The notes beneath the pieces are model-generated. The model was not told the origin of the DNA, made no database searches, and saw only the letters and a list, made by a program, of their open reading frames with translations. Of a DNA stretch of 64,000 nt, positions 32,813 through 43,299 are shown in pieces. Every line of letters starts with the position of its first letter. Within the stretch, counting starts at the first letter, position 1. The position numbers were made by a program, and so were the translations under genes. This DNA comes from Tridacna crocea (taxonomy: Eukaryota; Mollusca; Bivalvia; Cardiida; Cardiidae): assembly GCA_943736015.1 (NCBI GenBank), contig OX031063.1, positions 19,885,501-19,949,500 on the forward strand, in the 5' to 3' direction.

Positions 32813-32927
32813 ACTAATTCATATTCTTTTTCTATAAATATCCGTGGTATGTCAAAAATAAAATTTATAAGATATATAACATATTATATATAACATTTAC
32901 CGGCGACTGAATTACTTGGATATTACC

Positions 32928-34777
32928 CCGGTCACATATTCACGGAAGGCCGCCACGGAAGAGCTACGGATTCGTTCCGGCATTGTCCGTGACAACTCGT
33001 ACTTGTCTGTAGCTCTCCGTATTGTAACCGTAGTCATTCGTAGTAGTCCTTGTATATCCGTAGCGGTCCTTGACAATTTTTGAACATGCACAAAAATTCG
33101 CTACGGATCAAACGACCGTAGCGTATCCTTACTTGTCCGTATTAGACCGTACTGATACATTCTGGTCCGTATTAAAACCGTATCAGTCCGTACTTATCCG
33201 TAGGCCCAAATTTTTTTCAGGATTTGATACGGAGAACTACGTATTAGCACGGTTACACTACGTTTAAGTTACGTTATGATACGGATTTGTCACGGAAACT
33301 TACGACCTTAATACGTTGTACTACGGAGAGGCCGGGATTCGCACGGTCTTTTACGCTTTACTGTGTTGCAACACGACACAGTACGGCATTGTACGGACCA
33401 CTATTGTTTGGTAGGATAAATTCAGAATCATGTACTTGAACAGGGGTATTTTTACTCTGTCTTAGTAGAATACAATGCAATTGCGCTTTGTTGTTGAGTT
33501 CACAATCATGAACCGTCAACAAATGATGTTTGCAAAAAAATGGCTGCAACTGGATATTGGTATGGCACAAAATGTCAGGCACTTGTCCGGCAGCTTGATG
33601 ACATACATAGATGTAATAATTATATTTTTATCGTACCACTAGTAATACCTTTAATTTAAGGTTACATATTTTACAAAACATTGTACGAAAATGAATAAAC
33701 ATCAGTATTATAATGTGACATTCTATCTAAACAACGATGCTAAACATGCAAGTAAAATGATCAAATAGTACGAGTACATAAAACTGTCACCGTTTATGTT
33801 GGTTCAGGCAACGCCAGGAGCTTGTTCTGATACGGCTGGGGGTGAACCGCCAGCTAGTTTAATGTATGGTTACTGGTTGTCTGCCTGGTGCAAGGACGGC
33901 CCTTTCGAAATGGGCGATACTAACTATAAAGACAAGCACTTTACTTTTAAAACATAAACATTCACGCTAACCAGTGTAATTGTGAAATAAACAACAGATT
34001 TTATGTACATAAGAGACACGTTATTAATCAATATTTTCATTGAACCTTTTGCCATTCGATCCCTTCTTTTTATGGGTCTGCAACAGACAAGTCAAGAAAA
34101 CGTTCTGATTCTAGGAAATCGAAAAAAAAAAATGCTCAAAATGGGCAATTTCTCCATTTCCCACAACGCTTTCTACCTTATTGTAGAACTGAAGCTCAAT
34201 TGTACCAAATATACAGTTGTTGTCTGCAAATACTTTCAATTTCGTGCAGGCAAAGTTTTGTCAACTTGTGATGGGTTATTGATTATAATAATCGGGTAAT
34301 AAAAGACAGAGAATATGTGGATTAGAGATTGGCTTTTACGAAGACCCGTCCATGGCCAGTATGAGGCTCTTATGGCCGAACTTGTTGCATTTTGAAAGTA
34401 AGCAGGCTAGAGCATTTGGGCGGAATGCTAAATCGTGGTAGGTCCGTATCGACCCGTGACGATTCGTACTACTACGTATCGGATCGTTCTTATTCTTACT
34501 AATCCGTACCTGTACCGTAGCAAACCGTAGTGTATCCGGAGTACAGTCGTCCTGATTCGTGTCGCTCCGTATTAAACCGTGTCCAACCGTAACAGTCCGT
34601 ATCACTCCTGGAACTCTGACCTACATTTTGGCTGTAGATTCGTCGAACTCCGTACTCACACCGTTGTGTATCCGTATTGGAACCGTAGCGGACTACGGAA
34701 TTTGTCATTTCCGTAGTCATCCGTGAGCGATTAGACCGTAGCTCTTCCGTGGCGGTCTTCCGTGAATATGTGACCGG
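32928..34777. mobile_element. Element T, 1.85-kb TIR element with TCCGTA subterminal repeats
   Basis: The 42-bp inverted ends start CCGGTCACATATTCACGGAA and differ at one position. Inside each end, about 350 bp are packed with short TCCGTA/ACCGTA motifs in both orientations, spaced roughly 8-15 bp apart. The core (about 33360-34330) is AT-rich. It holds a 75-codon minus-strand ORF (33358-33582) that I do not recognise and a nested family A relic. Subterminal motif arrays usually bind the element's transposase. No transposase is encoded. No convincing target duplication is visible. Confidence 0.75.
34100..34285 (-). mobile_element. Family A relic nested in element T
   Basis: GGGCAATTTCTCCATTTCCC, TTGTCTGCAAATACTTTCAA and GTGATGGGTTA follow the family A order. 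Its decay shows the T core has been in place a long time, or that the relic predates T mobility. Confidence 0.5.
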
Positions 34778-34821
34778 TGCTTATAATTCATTGATAAATT
34801 TCTTTAAACTACCGAAAACTA

Positions 34822-35088
34822 TATGGCTTGCAACACGCGAAAAGGGACATTCGGACATCTTCGTAAAGTGTCATCTCGGATCAGCCTGCGCAGTCCGCGC
34901 AGGCTAATCCGAGACGGTACTCTCCGTTTATATGATTTTTTTCTGTTATGAAGAAGTCTACTGAAGGACAAAATCTAATGAAGACGTGAAGTGCCGTCTC
35001 GGATTAGCCCGCGCGGACTGCGCAGGCTGATCCGAGATGACACTTTACGAAGATGTCCGAATGTCCCTTTTCGCGTGTTGCAAGCCAT
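34822..35088. mobile_element. Family 2 twin-hairpin MITE, TA-flanked
   Basis: Ends ATGGCTTGCAACACGCG and CGCGTGTTGCAAGCCAT. Both GC-rich hairpins are nearly perfect. One of the best-preserved family 2 copies, 45 bp from element T. Confidence 0.85.
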
Positions 35089-35332
35089 TATAAGAAATTC
35101 GAAATTTAGTGTCTTGTTACCCACCTCTGGCTTCTATTTGATTCGAGCTGCGTGAGAAGAGATTATATCTAGATCAAAGGCCTTTGAAGATCTAGACGGC
35201 AAAATTTGTTTACGTAACAGCAGCAAATATTAGTCCCAGGAAACTTACATACGATTACTGTTATTGTTCAATCACTTTTAACCAATAAAAATGCAATTAG
35301 TGACAAATGAGCCATGCTTTGTGAAATGTCGG

Positions 35333-35562
35333 TTCAACCCGTTACCACACAATCCCTACTTTTGACCACCCTGAGGAAGAAATCTTTAGAAAACATTGTG
35401 GGAATAGGAGAAAATGCTGGTAACCAGCATTTTCTCCTTTTCCCACAATGTTTTCTACCTTTTAAAAAACACATTTCAAATTTTCAGTCACTTCTATTTT
35501 GTCGTCTGCAAATGCTTTCGATTTGGACAAACTTAAAATACTGTCGTTTGGTACTTAGTTAA
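35333..35562 (-). mobile_element. Family A MITE
   Basis: Left TTCA (mutated TTAA), right TTAA. R arm CCACACAATCCCTAC on the left, F arm TTTGGACAAACTTAAAAT on the right. Confidence 0.85.
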
Positions 35563-36970
35563 TGCTTTCGACCGACCGTTGGACACTATATATATGACGT
35601 ATCATTTTGACCAATCAAACACAGCTGAAAGGTGATGCATCTGATCTTGGATCTTTGCAGTCCGATTCTCTATCCACTATTCAAATATATCTTTTACCCC
35701 AAATACAATGTACTTGTATAGATAAATGCAAGAAAATACTCATTTTCCGATTATAAATGAAAGTCCAGAATTGGCAAGTTCATGTCGAATAGACTCATTA
35801 TCTAATACTGATAGTCCAGGATCAAACTACACAGTCTACGCAGTCTACTCGTGATCTATATTGTTCGCAAAAGGAACCATACTAACTTCCACCGGATTTA
35901 AAGCCAAATAAGAACCCCGTCAGAAGTACCTCAAGCGCTTCAAAATGCATGATCTCTGTACGAATCATTAGACGGAACTTCCAGACATCTTGAACCGGTT
36001 AACGTACAAGGCATCGATATTTGGCATGGTCAATTTCAGTGTAACACGCAAATGTGTCTATCGCTTCAATGTAATGTTTCCATATTTGTACCCTATCAGC
36101 TTTCTTTACATTCCTCAACCTTTAGAGTGCTAAAAGTTGCATTTTTGATATGAAGATAACGAGCAATAACAATGAAGTCTTTAGACTGAACCGCAATAAG
36201 CCTCAAAGACACGAAAAGTGTTGATCAAAGGCTAGATCTCATGTGCTGCGTAGTCTGATCTTGATGTACATTGTCCACAAAATTTAGTTGTGCTTTGCTC
36301 GCTAAGGATTAATAGTTATCTATATCATTTCTTTGGAAGAGGTATACAATTTAGCATTAAAATAAACCCGTAAATCCTAATTCTGCGAAAACGGTAGGAA
36401 TAAAAAGAAAATACATAAGGCCGTTGTTTATTCAGCGTTCTCTGATTATCTAAAAGACACCCGAAATGTGCCGTTGCGTATAAATACGCATTCTTAACCT
36501 CACCCGAATATATGTATGATGGAACAGTTTATGATATAAAATTTTCAAACAGGACTAGATCTAGTCTTCTTTTGGCAAAGTACATGTATGCAATGGAGCA
36601 CTGAATTTCATACAAATGTGACTGAAGTTTTTAAAAACAGTCAGATTACCGTAAATTGATGTGCAGGCTTGATCCTCTTTTACTATGTTAGACAAGAAAA
36701 CCTTAACTCACCAACCCTTCGTAAGCATGATTTTAAGGCTGTTTCTAATTTCGGAAAGAGTGTTCAACTGAAAATTGGCAAAGCTGCCGGTCAGAAATTT
36801 CTTCACAACACGTTGCTTCCGTGAAATCATCTATTTGAACAACGGATAATTTCGGCTCGTTATAAAGGCTCTAAGAAAGCATTTTATGTAAGGTCTGAGG
36901 TGAGAGATTTCGAAACTTGAGTTAGCTAATGCAGGGAATGTCTTCATAGCGCAAATAACGTAATACGATA
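35563..36970. other. No gene; two family G relics
   Basis: Relics at about 35811-35880 (GTCCAGGATCAAACTACAC, TGATCTATATTGTTCGC) and 36206-36290 (GTTGATCAAAGGC, TGATCTTGATGTACATTG). The rest is AT-rich with no supported ORF. Confidence 0.35.
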
Positions 36971-37075
36971 GTGCAAATGAAAGAGCAAAAAAAGCCTAAA
37001 GATATAGGCAGTAGGCACACGGTCATATATCAGACAGAAAAAAATATCGAAATACCATTTTGTCAAGCATTGCTA

Positions 37076-38172
37076 GATGTATACATCTTGATGTCCTATG
37101 TAGCAATCTCGATGCCACGTGTAACAATCTCAATGCTGCATATACTGATCTTAATGAAACATATATATCTTTGTGCTAAATGTACCCATCTTGATGGTGC
37201 AGGTATCCATCTCGATCTTCATGTACTGATATTGATGCCACAACCATCAATCCTGATGCTGCAGGTATCAATCTTTGTGCTTAACTGCGCTACAGGTATT
37301 CATTTCGATGCTACAGGTATTCATTTCGATGCTACAGGTATTCATTTCGATCTGCATGTACTGATATTGATGCCATAGCCATCAATCTTGATGCTGCAGG
37401 TATCAATATTTGTGCTGACCTGTGTAACACAGGTATTCATCTCGATCTGCATACATGTACTGATATTGATGCCACAAGCATTAATCTTGATGCTGCAGGT
37501 ATCAGTCTTTGTGCTGAAGGTACATCTACATGTATCAATCTTGATGCTGTAGGTATTCTTCTTGTTGCTGCAGGTATCAATCTCGATGCTGCGTGCATCC
37601 ACCTAGGTGCTGCATGTATTCATCTTGATGTCGTATGTATCCATCTTGATGTCGTATGTATTCATCTTGATGTCGTATGTATCCATCTCCATGCTGGATG
37701 TAAATATCTCGATGCTGCCTGTAAATATCTAAATGCTGCATATCGTCGGTCTACTTCCAAAACATCGTAACTACAGCTTGCTACAAGCTGTAGTTACGAG
37801 GTTTTGGAAGTAAACCGACGATATATCCATCTTGATGCTGCAGAAATAATGTCCATCTAGATGCTTCATAAATTATATCAATCTCGATGCTGCATGTAGC
37901 TACCTCAATGCTGCATATATCAATCTCGATGCTGCATGTGTTAATCTCGATTCTGCATGTAGCTATCTCAATGCTGCATAAATTATATCAATCTCGATGC
38001 TACATGTTGCCACCTCGATGCTGCATGTGTCAATCTCAATGCTGCATATATCCATCTCGATGCTACATATATCCATCTCAATGCTGCATAAATTATATCA
38101 ATCTCGATGCTGCATGTTGCCACCTCGATGCTGCATGTGTCAATCTCAATGCTGCATATATCCATCTCGATG
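37076..38172. repeat. 21-bp minisatellite with 110-bp higher-order period
   Basis: About 48 units of a 21-bp repeat (consensus-like TGTATCCATCTCGATGCTGCA) run through this region, more diverged at the left. At the right end the landmark AATTATATCAATCTCGATGC recurs at 37871, 37981 and 38091, exactly 110 bp apart, so a block of units was itself duplicated. Because 21 is a multiple of 3, several frames on both strands stay open as 7-residue peptide repeats; I regard these as by-products. A family F element interrupts it. Confidence 0.9.
37743..37821. mobile_element. Family F hairpin MITE inside the minisatellite
   Basis: A 79-bp foldback flanked by TA at 37741-37742 and 37822-37823. Uninterrupted units elsewhere in the array read GCTGCATATATCCATC, which is the empty site. 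Removing the element plus one TA restores that sequence exactly. Confidence 0.92.
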
Positions 38173-38371
38173 GTTTTTTCCTACAAATTAACACTACTAA
38201 TTAACCACTTGTTTTTTTGTAGTTTTTTTTTTTTTACAAAAAATGGTAATCTTTTACGTATAAAACATATTTTTTATATTTCGTTAAACTATTTCGTAGT
38301 ACAAATATTACTCTCATCTATATGAAAGATTTTTTCGAAGCTTTTTTCAATCAAACGTTTATTTCCGTATA

Positions 38372-38645
38372 ATTGGCTTTCAACACGCGAAAAGGGGTAT
38401 TCCGACATTTGTGTAAAGTGTCGTCTCGGATCAGCCTGCGCAGTCCGCAGTCCGCGCAGGCTAATCCGAGACGACACTTTACGAATACACTAGATTTTGT
38501 GCTACCGTAGACATGCACAACACAGAAAATTACATTTTAATGGAAACTGAGGTTTCGGATCAGCTTGCGCGGACTGCACAGGTTGATCCGGAACGATACT
38601 TTACGCACATGTCCGAATGCCCCTTTTGGCGTGTTGCAGGCCAAT
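38372..38645. mobile_element. Family 2 twin-hairpin MITE, TA-flanked
   Basis: TA at 38370-38371 and 38646-38647, ends ATTGGCTTTCAACACGCG and GGCGTGTTGCAGGCCAAT. The first hairpin loop contains a repeated CAGTCCG (GCGCAGTCCGCAGTCCGCGC). Confidence 0.85.
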
Positions 38646-38657
38646 TATTATATGAAT

Positions 38658-38902
38658 GAGCCGTTTCATGCTTCTCCATGTTGCATGATACCAAGCAAGT
38701 TCTTAAATAATTATGGATCCATCGAATCGTAATTATCGCATCGAATTCAATTTGCCAAACAACTGACTGAATTCTGAGGTAGAATGGTCTTTGAACATGC
38801 AGAAAATCGAACGATAGCTAAACGTTTCTACCCAGAGGCTGACATGGGTCAACATTTTTTGCAGAAGTATTAGAACTCTTTTCAAAAAGCATGACTCAAG
38901 GA
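38658..38902 (-). mobile_element. Family 3 element, diverged
   Basis: GAGCCGTTTCATGCTTC, AATTATGGATCCATCG, AGGTAGAATGGTCTTTGAAC and CAAAAAGCATGACTCAAG follow the family 3 reverse plan. Confidence 0.6.
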
Positions 38903-39314
38903 CTATATTTCATTTTTCCGAATTTCGAAAATATCGGTAATTTTATATCAGAAACGTGGAAAAATCAATCACATTTCGAATTAATGAAAGAATGACCTGA
39001 TTTTTTTTAAAAATAAAATTCAGTAATTTCGAATAAATTGATAATAAGAACCCGGTTTATACATCCCTGGTTGTATTCTGGTCGTTGTGTTTTTTTATTA
39101 AATTCTTGTAAGATATAAAAAATAAAACTATCAGTGACGTAATTATTTGCACTGTAATAATGACGCGGGAGAAATGAAAAGGCTGCAAGTAATGGCGTTC
39201 CATTACAGAAATGTCAGTCAATTCATTTCCTTCGAAAGTAAATTTGCTGCAGACGAGTTTGACATGAGCACTGTAAATTAAGGACAGTCATCACGAATGA
39301 ACCTCTCTATACGT
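38903..39314. other. No feature recognised
   Basis: AT-rich with A/T runs. No supported ORF or repeat end. Confidence 0.35.
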
Positions 39315-39405
39315 GGAATCATTTGAAAACAATGTGGAAAAGGCAGAATTGCTCGTAACGAGCAATTTCTTCCTTTTTCACAATGTTGTCAAAAGGAGAC
39401 CAGTT
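39315..39405. mobile_element. Family A subfamily C, palindrome fragment
   Basis: AATTGCTCGTAACGAGCAATT with GTGGAAAAGG to the left and CTTTTTCACAATG to the right. No outer arms. Confidence 0.65.
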
Positions 39406-40022
39406 GCAAGAGAAATGTAAGAAGCAAATACATTTTATTCAATAAACTTAAAGACTCTATAATGTAAATTGAAGTTGTCTATATTACTCAGTTGAATCAT
39501 TGTAATTGTTTTAGAACATTTTGGGATCCAAAAAATCAATGCCGTATTTTCATTGTTCATGAGAAAACGTCTCTTTCGTCTTTTTTTTTTTTTTTCTTTT
39601 TTTTTCTTTTAAAAAATAAGACATGCTTTGATTTACATTTAGAATCCATAAAGAATGATTTCTTTTCCAGCGAAAATGTTTTATGGTTAATAAAACTTCT
39701 CCTTGTAATTTCGTTTTGAGAAATATATATACATTTTTATGGAGCACTGATGATAAAATGTTTAATGGTGCTTACACGAGGTTAACTGTGTTATTCATGG
39801 AAGTAAATAATATAAATGAAAATAATTAAACCATGCAAACATCTTTAGTGCCCATCGGTACAACTCGTTCGCTTAAATACTGACTTAAATATTGACTTAC
39901 GTCCACTATACGGCCTGCGTCGCTTCCATAACAGAATGTGACAAGATTTCCGCCATGGGATTATACTCACAACACTGGCAATTTCCAGTGCATTCCTTTT
40001 TGTAAATTGATACAAAGTTCAT
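39406..40022. other. No gene; poly-T tract near 39580-39612
   Basis: A T-rich tract yields a low-complexity ORF. Nothing else supported. Confidence 0.3.
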
Positions 40023-40023
40023 A

Positions 40024-40098
40024 TCGTCTGCTTATTTAGAAAATCTCGTAACTACAGCTTGCTTTCAAGCTGTAGAACTTCTTGAAGTAAACCGACGA
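40024..40098. mobile_element. Family F hairpin MITE, TA-flanked
   Basis: TA at 40022-40023 and 40099-40100. The right arm has a small deletion (GCTGTAGAACTTCTTG), so the hairpin is asymmetric. Confidence 0.8.
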
Positions 40099-40132
40099 TA
40101 TTTAGTTTTAAAACTGCTGCTTTGGACATATC

Positions 40133-40720
40133 TTATTGAGTCTGTAACAATTTTAAAGACGTTTATGACAAATTCTTCTAACGGACAGATTTTTTTTAAA
40201 CTTTGCACATACAAAGCTCATCATGTCTCTTGTAGATTACAATGAAAAAAAAAGGGGGGTACCCGTGCTCGTTTCCGAGAAATTCGCTTTTGAAAAAGGT
40301 ATATACAGTTACAAAATTCAGCATATAGTGGATTTAACACTCTTTCCTTGAATAGTCAATTAAACAGGAAAACTGCCAGAAGAATATACAAATATACATC
40401 ACTTTAAAGAAAAATAATTCAGTTTTGCACAAAAATCATATGAAAGCCTGGTTCTGAGCATGGCAAATGTACCAATATGCATTTTATATATAGACCATTG
40501 AGTTAAAAAGGCAGATAATTTGACCGGGTTAAGGGTTAATTTTCAATAAAAACATACCTTCTACCGGACAGATTTTTTTTTTAAGATTTCCACAATCATA
40601 GTACTTATAAATCTTGACAATGAGAAAAAATAAAAATGGCACCTACCCGTGCTTCTTTCCCCAGGAAAAAGGGATGAAGGTCACATTGGAAGTTATTTTT
40701 TTTCCAAGGAAAGGGATAAG
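40133..40720. repeat. Two diverged copies of a dispersed repeat
   Basis: CTAACGGACAGATTTTTTTT, AATGAAAAAAAAAGG and TACCCGTGCTCGTTTCC near 40178-40280 recur as CTACCGGACAGATTTTTTTT, AATGAGAAAAAATAAAAATGG and TACCCGTGCTTCTTTCC near 40561-40665. Not identified. Confidence 0.5.
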
Positions 40721-40729
40721 AGCTCGGCT

Positions 40730-40805
40730 GACATGATGGAAAAAGGAAAAATTATTCAGTGGAGGACATTTTCCCTTTTCCCACAGTATTTTTCAATGAG
40801 GAAAT
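40730..40805. mobile_element. Family A palindrome relic
   Basis: GATGGAAAAAGGAAAAATTA faces CATTTTCCCTTTTCCCACAG. Central bases are no longer symmetrical. Confidence 0.45.
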
Positions 40806-40934
40806 AGCTATACTTCAAGAAATAGGTATTCTTCAACAGCTTCAATTTTCTGCCTGTTTCATTGTTTGCTGTGTAACTGGACTTGTTTTCCAGCTACATG
40901 TAATTCCTTACCAGTCATATCATCCTTACACTGG

Positions 40935-40994
40935 CAGGCCAGTTTTGATGCTATCACCATCTCCTGAAAGGATAGCATGACAACTGGCCTGTTA
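40935..40994. repeat. Hairpin
   Basis: CAGGCCAGTTTTGATGCTATC pairs with GATAGCATGACAACTGGCCTG across a ~15-nt loop. Single copy here. It overlaps the end of the ORF at 40759-40980, so that ORF is not supported. Confidence 0.7.
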
Positions 40995-41129
40995 TTTTCA
41001 GGAAAACGTCAGAAGCTGTATCATTTTCATCGTTGGATGGCTGACATTGCGTAAAAATTCCCTTTTCCACGACAAATAAGCATTCGTTTTGATGAAAACT
41101 TCCCCTTTTTATTTCGACCATAGAATACC

Positions 41130-41291
41130 ATGGCTAGTGCAACCGTACTATTACCATCCGTAGAATGTTCTTCTTGTAAAAGTGCACCGTCGGTCCGCTA
41201 TTACTATTGCCATTTGTGCGAAAAATACACAATAGCGCTGATAGTTTTACTATCTGTGAGAAATACATATGCGCAGTATGGATGCGCGTAA
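41130..41291 (+). CDS. B-box-type zinc-binding N-terminus, short or partial
   Basis: A 53-codon ORF with the start context ATACCATGG. Residues 13-30 read CSSCK...YYYCHLCEKY. This Cys-X2-Cys...Cys-X2-Cys layout, preceded by a short MAS-type leader, matches the first half of the B-box in molluscan TRIM2/3-like proteins, which bind zinc and act as scaffolds or E3 partners. After it the frame turns hydrophobic (TIALIVLLSV) and stops, so the rest of the B-box is missing. A GTGAGA donor at about 41256 would end the exon after residue 42. It could be a first exon, a decayed copy, or chance. Confidence 0.45.
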   Translation: MASATVLLPSVECSSCKSAPSVRYYYCHLCEKYTIALIVLLSVRNTYAQYGCA

Positions 41292-41849
41292 ACATTTATA
41301 CCAAACGTCGTTAATGCTCTTTAATCTCTTTAGTCAGTAGGGCGTTACAGGGTCATAGTTCTGCTCTCTTGTTTTTTGCGTAACAGTGAAGAATCTCAAA
41401 GACAATTGAAGCGTACAGACTCAAAAGCATCTCTGCGTATACAATTTCTTGAAGTACGTCTTTAAATCATGATTTACAGCTGTATGAAGATTAAATGGCC
41501 TGATATGCACGAACCTTATCCTTCTGTTGAAGTTATGTATGGCATAAGGATTCCAATCCCCTAATAATTTTAAAAGATTCATTTCTTGATTTAGGACTCG
41601 GGTTTTCGATATTTTACTGCGAAACGTTAAGCACAAATTGAACTGCATTTGATTTAGGAGGGTCAGAAAAAAAGTAATTTTAGTCACTGGTTCTAATCCA
41701 GTAAAAACGTGCTTTTAGTAACGAAGCGTAGAACGCATTAACGCCAACAAAATGTATAGCCGCGCAGAAAAGTAGGTCTGTTTCGCCGATCGTGGAATTC
41801 AGAAACTTACACTTTACGATTATGTCTTTTTCAAAACAATAGAATCATG
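41292..41849. other. No gene supported
   Basis: An 88-codon minus-strand ORF (41421-41687) has a possible acceptor (CAAATGCAG) inside it, but its frame does not fit the donor of the candidate exon at 41942-42053. Confidence 0.3.
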
Positions 41850-41941
41850 TCAGTGCTGATTTTTGTCATGAAACAAAAGGCAAAGGAACTCTTTGTATAC
41901 AAATATTTCATGTGACATACTTATAGGACATACTAACTTAC

Positions 41942-42053
41942 CATCATTCTTAGCGATGAAAAGTAGGTCCAAAGGGAAATGAAGTCGAAATACCCCTGGT
42001 TGAAAAAAGTTGTAATTTTTTTCACGAAATGCCGTTGGAGGTTTGACTTCCAT
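41942..42053 (-). CDS. Candidate first exon of an unknown gene
   Basis: An ATG at 42053 in AACATGGAAG context opens 37 codons (MEVKPPTAFREKNYNFF...) and reaches GATG|GTAAGT, a strong donor at 41941 on the minus strand (phase 1). The peptide is not recognised. The next exon should lie at lower coordinates on the minus strand; none was confirmed. Confidence 0.3.
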
Positions 42054-42438
42054 GTTTCGTGATAGCACTTATATTGCAAACAAATCGCCACTGCAATAGG
42101 CGTTACTAGATGTGTCTTAAATTTTAGATTTATTGTAGCTTTTTAAGTAAGTTGAACGTTGTAGGGCCATTGTTTTCTTGTTTGTATTATGACAAATAAA
42201 AAGTTTGAATCTCTGTTCTTTAGTTATTTAGTTTTATTTTATCAAATCTGAATTTTGTGTGACACACTGACGCCTGTCAAATCCAATGATTTTCAACATA
42301 CCAGATTCAGCCTTAAAACAGATTTTTTGTGCGCTTCAATATTCTAAACGGCAAAATGAATCCCTGTAAAAAATTCTCCCATCTAAGTTGTCTGTTTAAT
42401 TAAATCCCTTTATTTGAAATGTTTGAATAAAATATTTG
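42054..42438. other. No feature recognised
   Basis: AT-rich. It would hold the promoter of the exon at 41942-42053 if that is real; no TATA box or motif stands out. Confidence 0.3.
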
Positions 42439-42614
42439 TTAACCCCTTACCACACAATCTCTCGTTTCAACGACCCTGAAGAAGAATGCTTCTAAAAACG
42501 TTGTTGGAAAAGGCGAAAATGCTGGTTACCAGCATTGTCTCCTTTTCCCACCATATTTTCCAAGACCTTTTTTCTCATGGTCGTAAAACAAGGGATTGTT
42601 TGTTAAGGGGTTAA
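42439..42614. mobile_element. Family A variant, fully symmetrical (R arm on both sides)
   Basis: TTAA at both ends. Both arms carry the CACAATCTC/ACAAGGGATTG and CGACCCTGA/ATGGTCG motifs, so the whole 176 bp folds back on itself. All other complete copies have one F and one R arm. Confidence 0.85.
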
Positions 42615-42673
42615 AATACCACTTTACAGAGCCAGGTACATGAAGGATGGCATTCGTCCTGCAGTAGGTCGAT

Positions 42674-42745
42674 GAAGGAAACATTGTGGAAAAAGATAAT
42701 ATTGTCGTGACGAACGATTTCCCAATTTGCAACATTTTTTTGGTC
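42674..42745. mobile_element. Family A palindrome relic
   Basis: GGAAACATTGTGGAAAAAG, TTGTCGTGACGAACGATTTC and TTTGCAACATTT remain. Confidence 0.45.
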
Positions 42746-42761
42746 CAAAAGTAGAAGTGAG

Positions 42762-43158
42762 CCATGCTCTGACAAAAGGGTGCTTCATGACTCTCCGCAG
42801 TATATTATGTCAGGCAACTCATCATATAATTATGGACCCATAGATCCATTTAGTGCAACAATCGACTGAATTGAGAGGTAGAATGGACCTTGGACATGCA
42901 GAAAATTTATAAATAGCAAAAAAAATTTGATTTACCTCAGACTGTGCGGACAGCGCAAGCTGACATGAGTCGATGCTTTTTTGCAGGTGTACTTACGGAA
43001 CGCTCGCGAGGATTGTAAAATCTCACATGTATATACGAGTATGTTGACTGACATGCGAGAAAGTGAGAAAATTCTAAAACCTCGCATGTAGAGACATGCA
43101 AGGTTTTCGGTGGCCCCATCAGGATTCAGTATGCACTAGAGCCCCTTTTCACGGAGCG
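42762..43158 (-). mobile_element. Family 3 element with an internal insertion
   Basis: Ends GAGCCATGCTCTGACAAAAGG and CCCCTTTTCACGGAGCG. GAGGTAGAATGGACCTTGGA and CAGCGCAAGCTGACATGAGT are family landmarks. About 130 bp (roughly 43000-43130), with CTCGCATGTAGAGACATGCAAGG, are foreign to other copies. Confidence 0.65.
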
Positions 43159-43299
43159 TATCTTCAAGTGTGTTTGAGTTTTATATTAAACAGATGGTTC
43201 AGATTTTAAGACGTGTCTATCAAAGTCGTCCCGTGCAAATTTTGTTTTTGGAGATAACGATTCAAAATTAATGTCTGTATAAATGGCCATCTGGACAAC

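Noticed and set aside
37076-38172. CRISPR-like array
   Set aside because: Contiguous 21-bp units with no spacers, in a eukaryotic context.
36971-38325. ORFs made of MLHVATS/MLHISIS or CSIEIDT repeats
   Set aside because: Produced by the 21-bp minisatellite. Frames exist on both strands and are broken by the 110-bp block period.
40759-40980. 73-codon ORF
   Set aside because: Starts in a family A relic and ends in a hairpin, with no domain.
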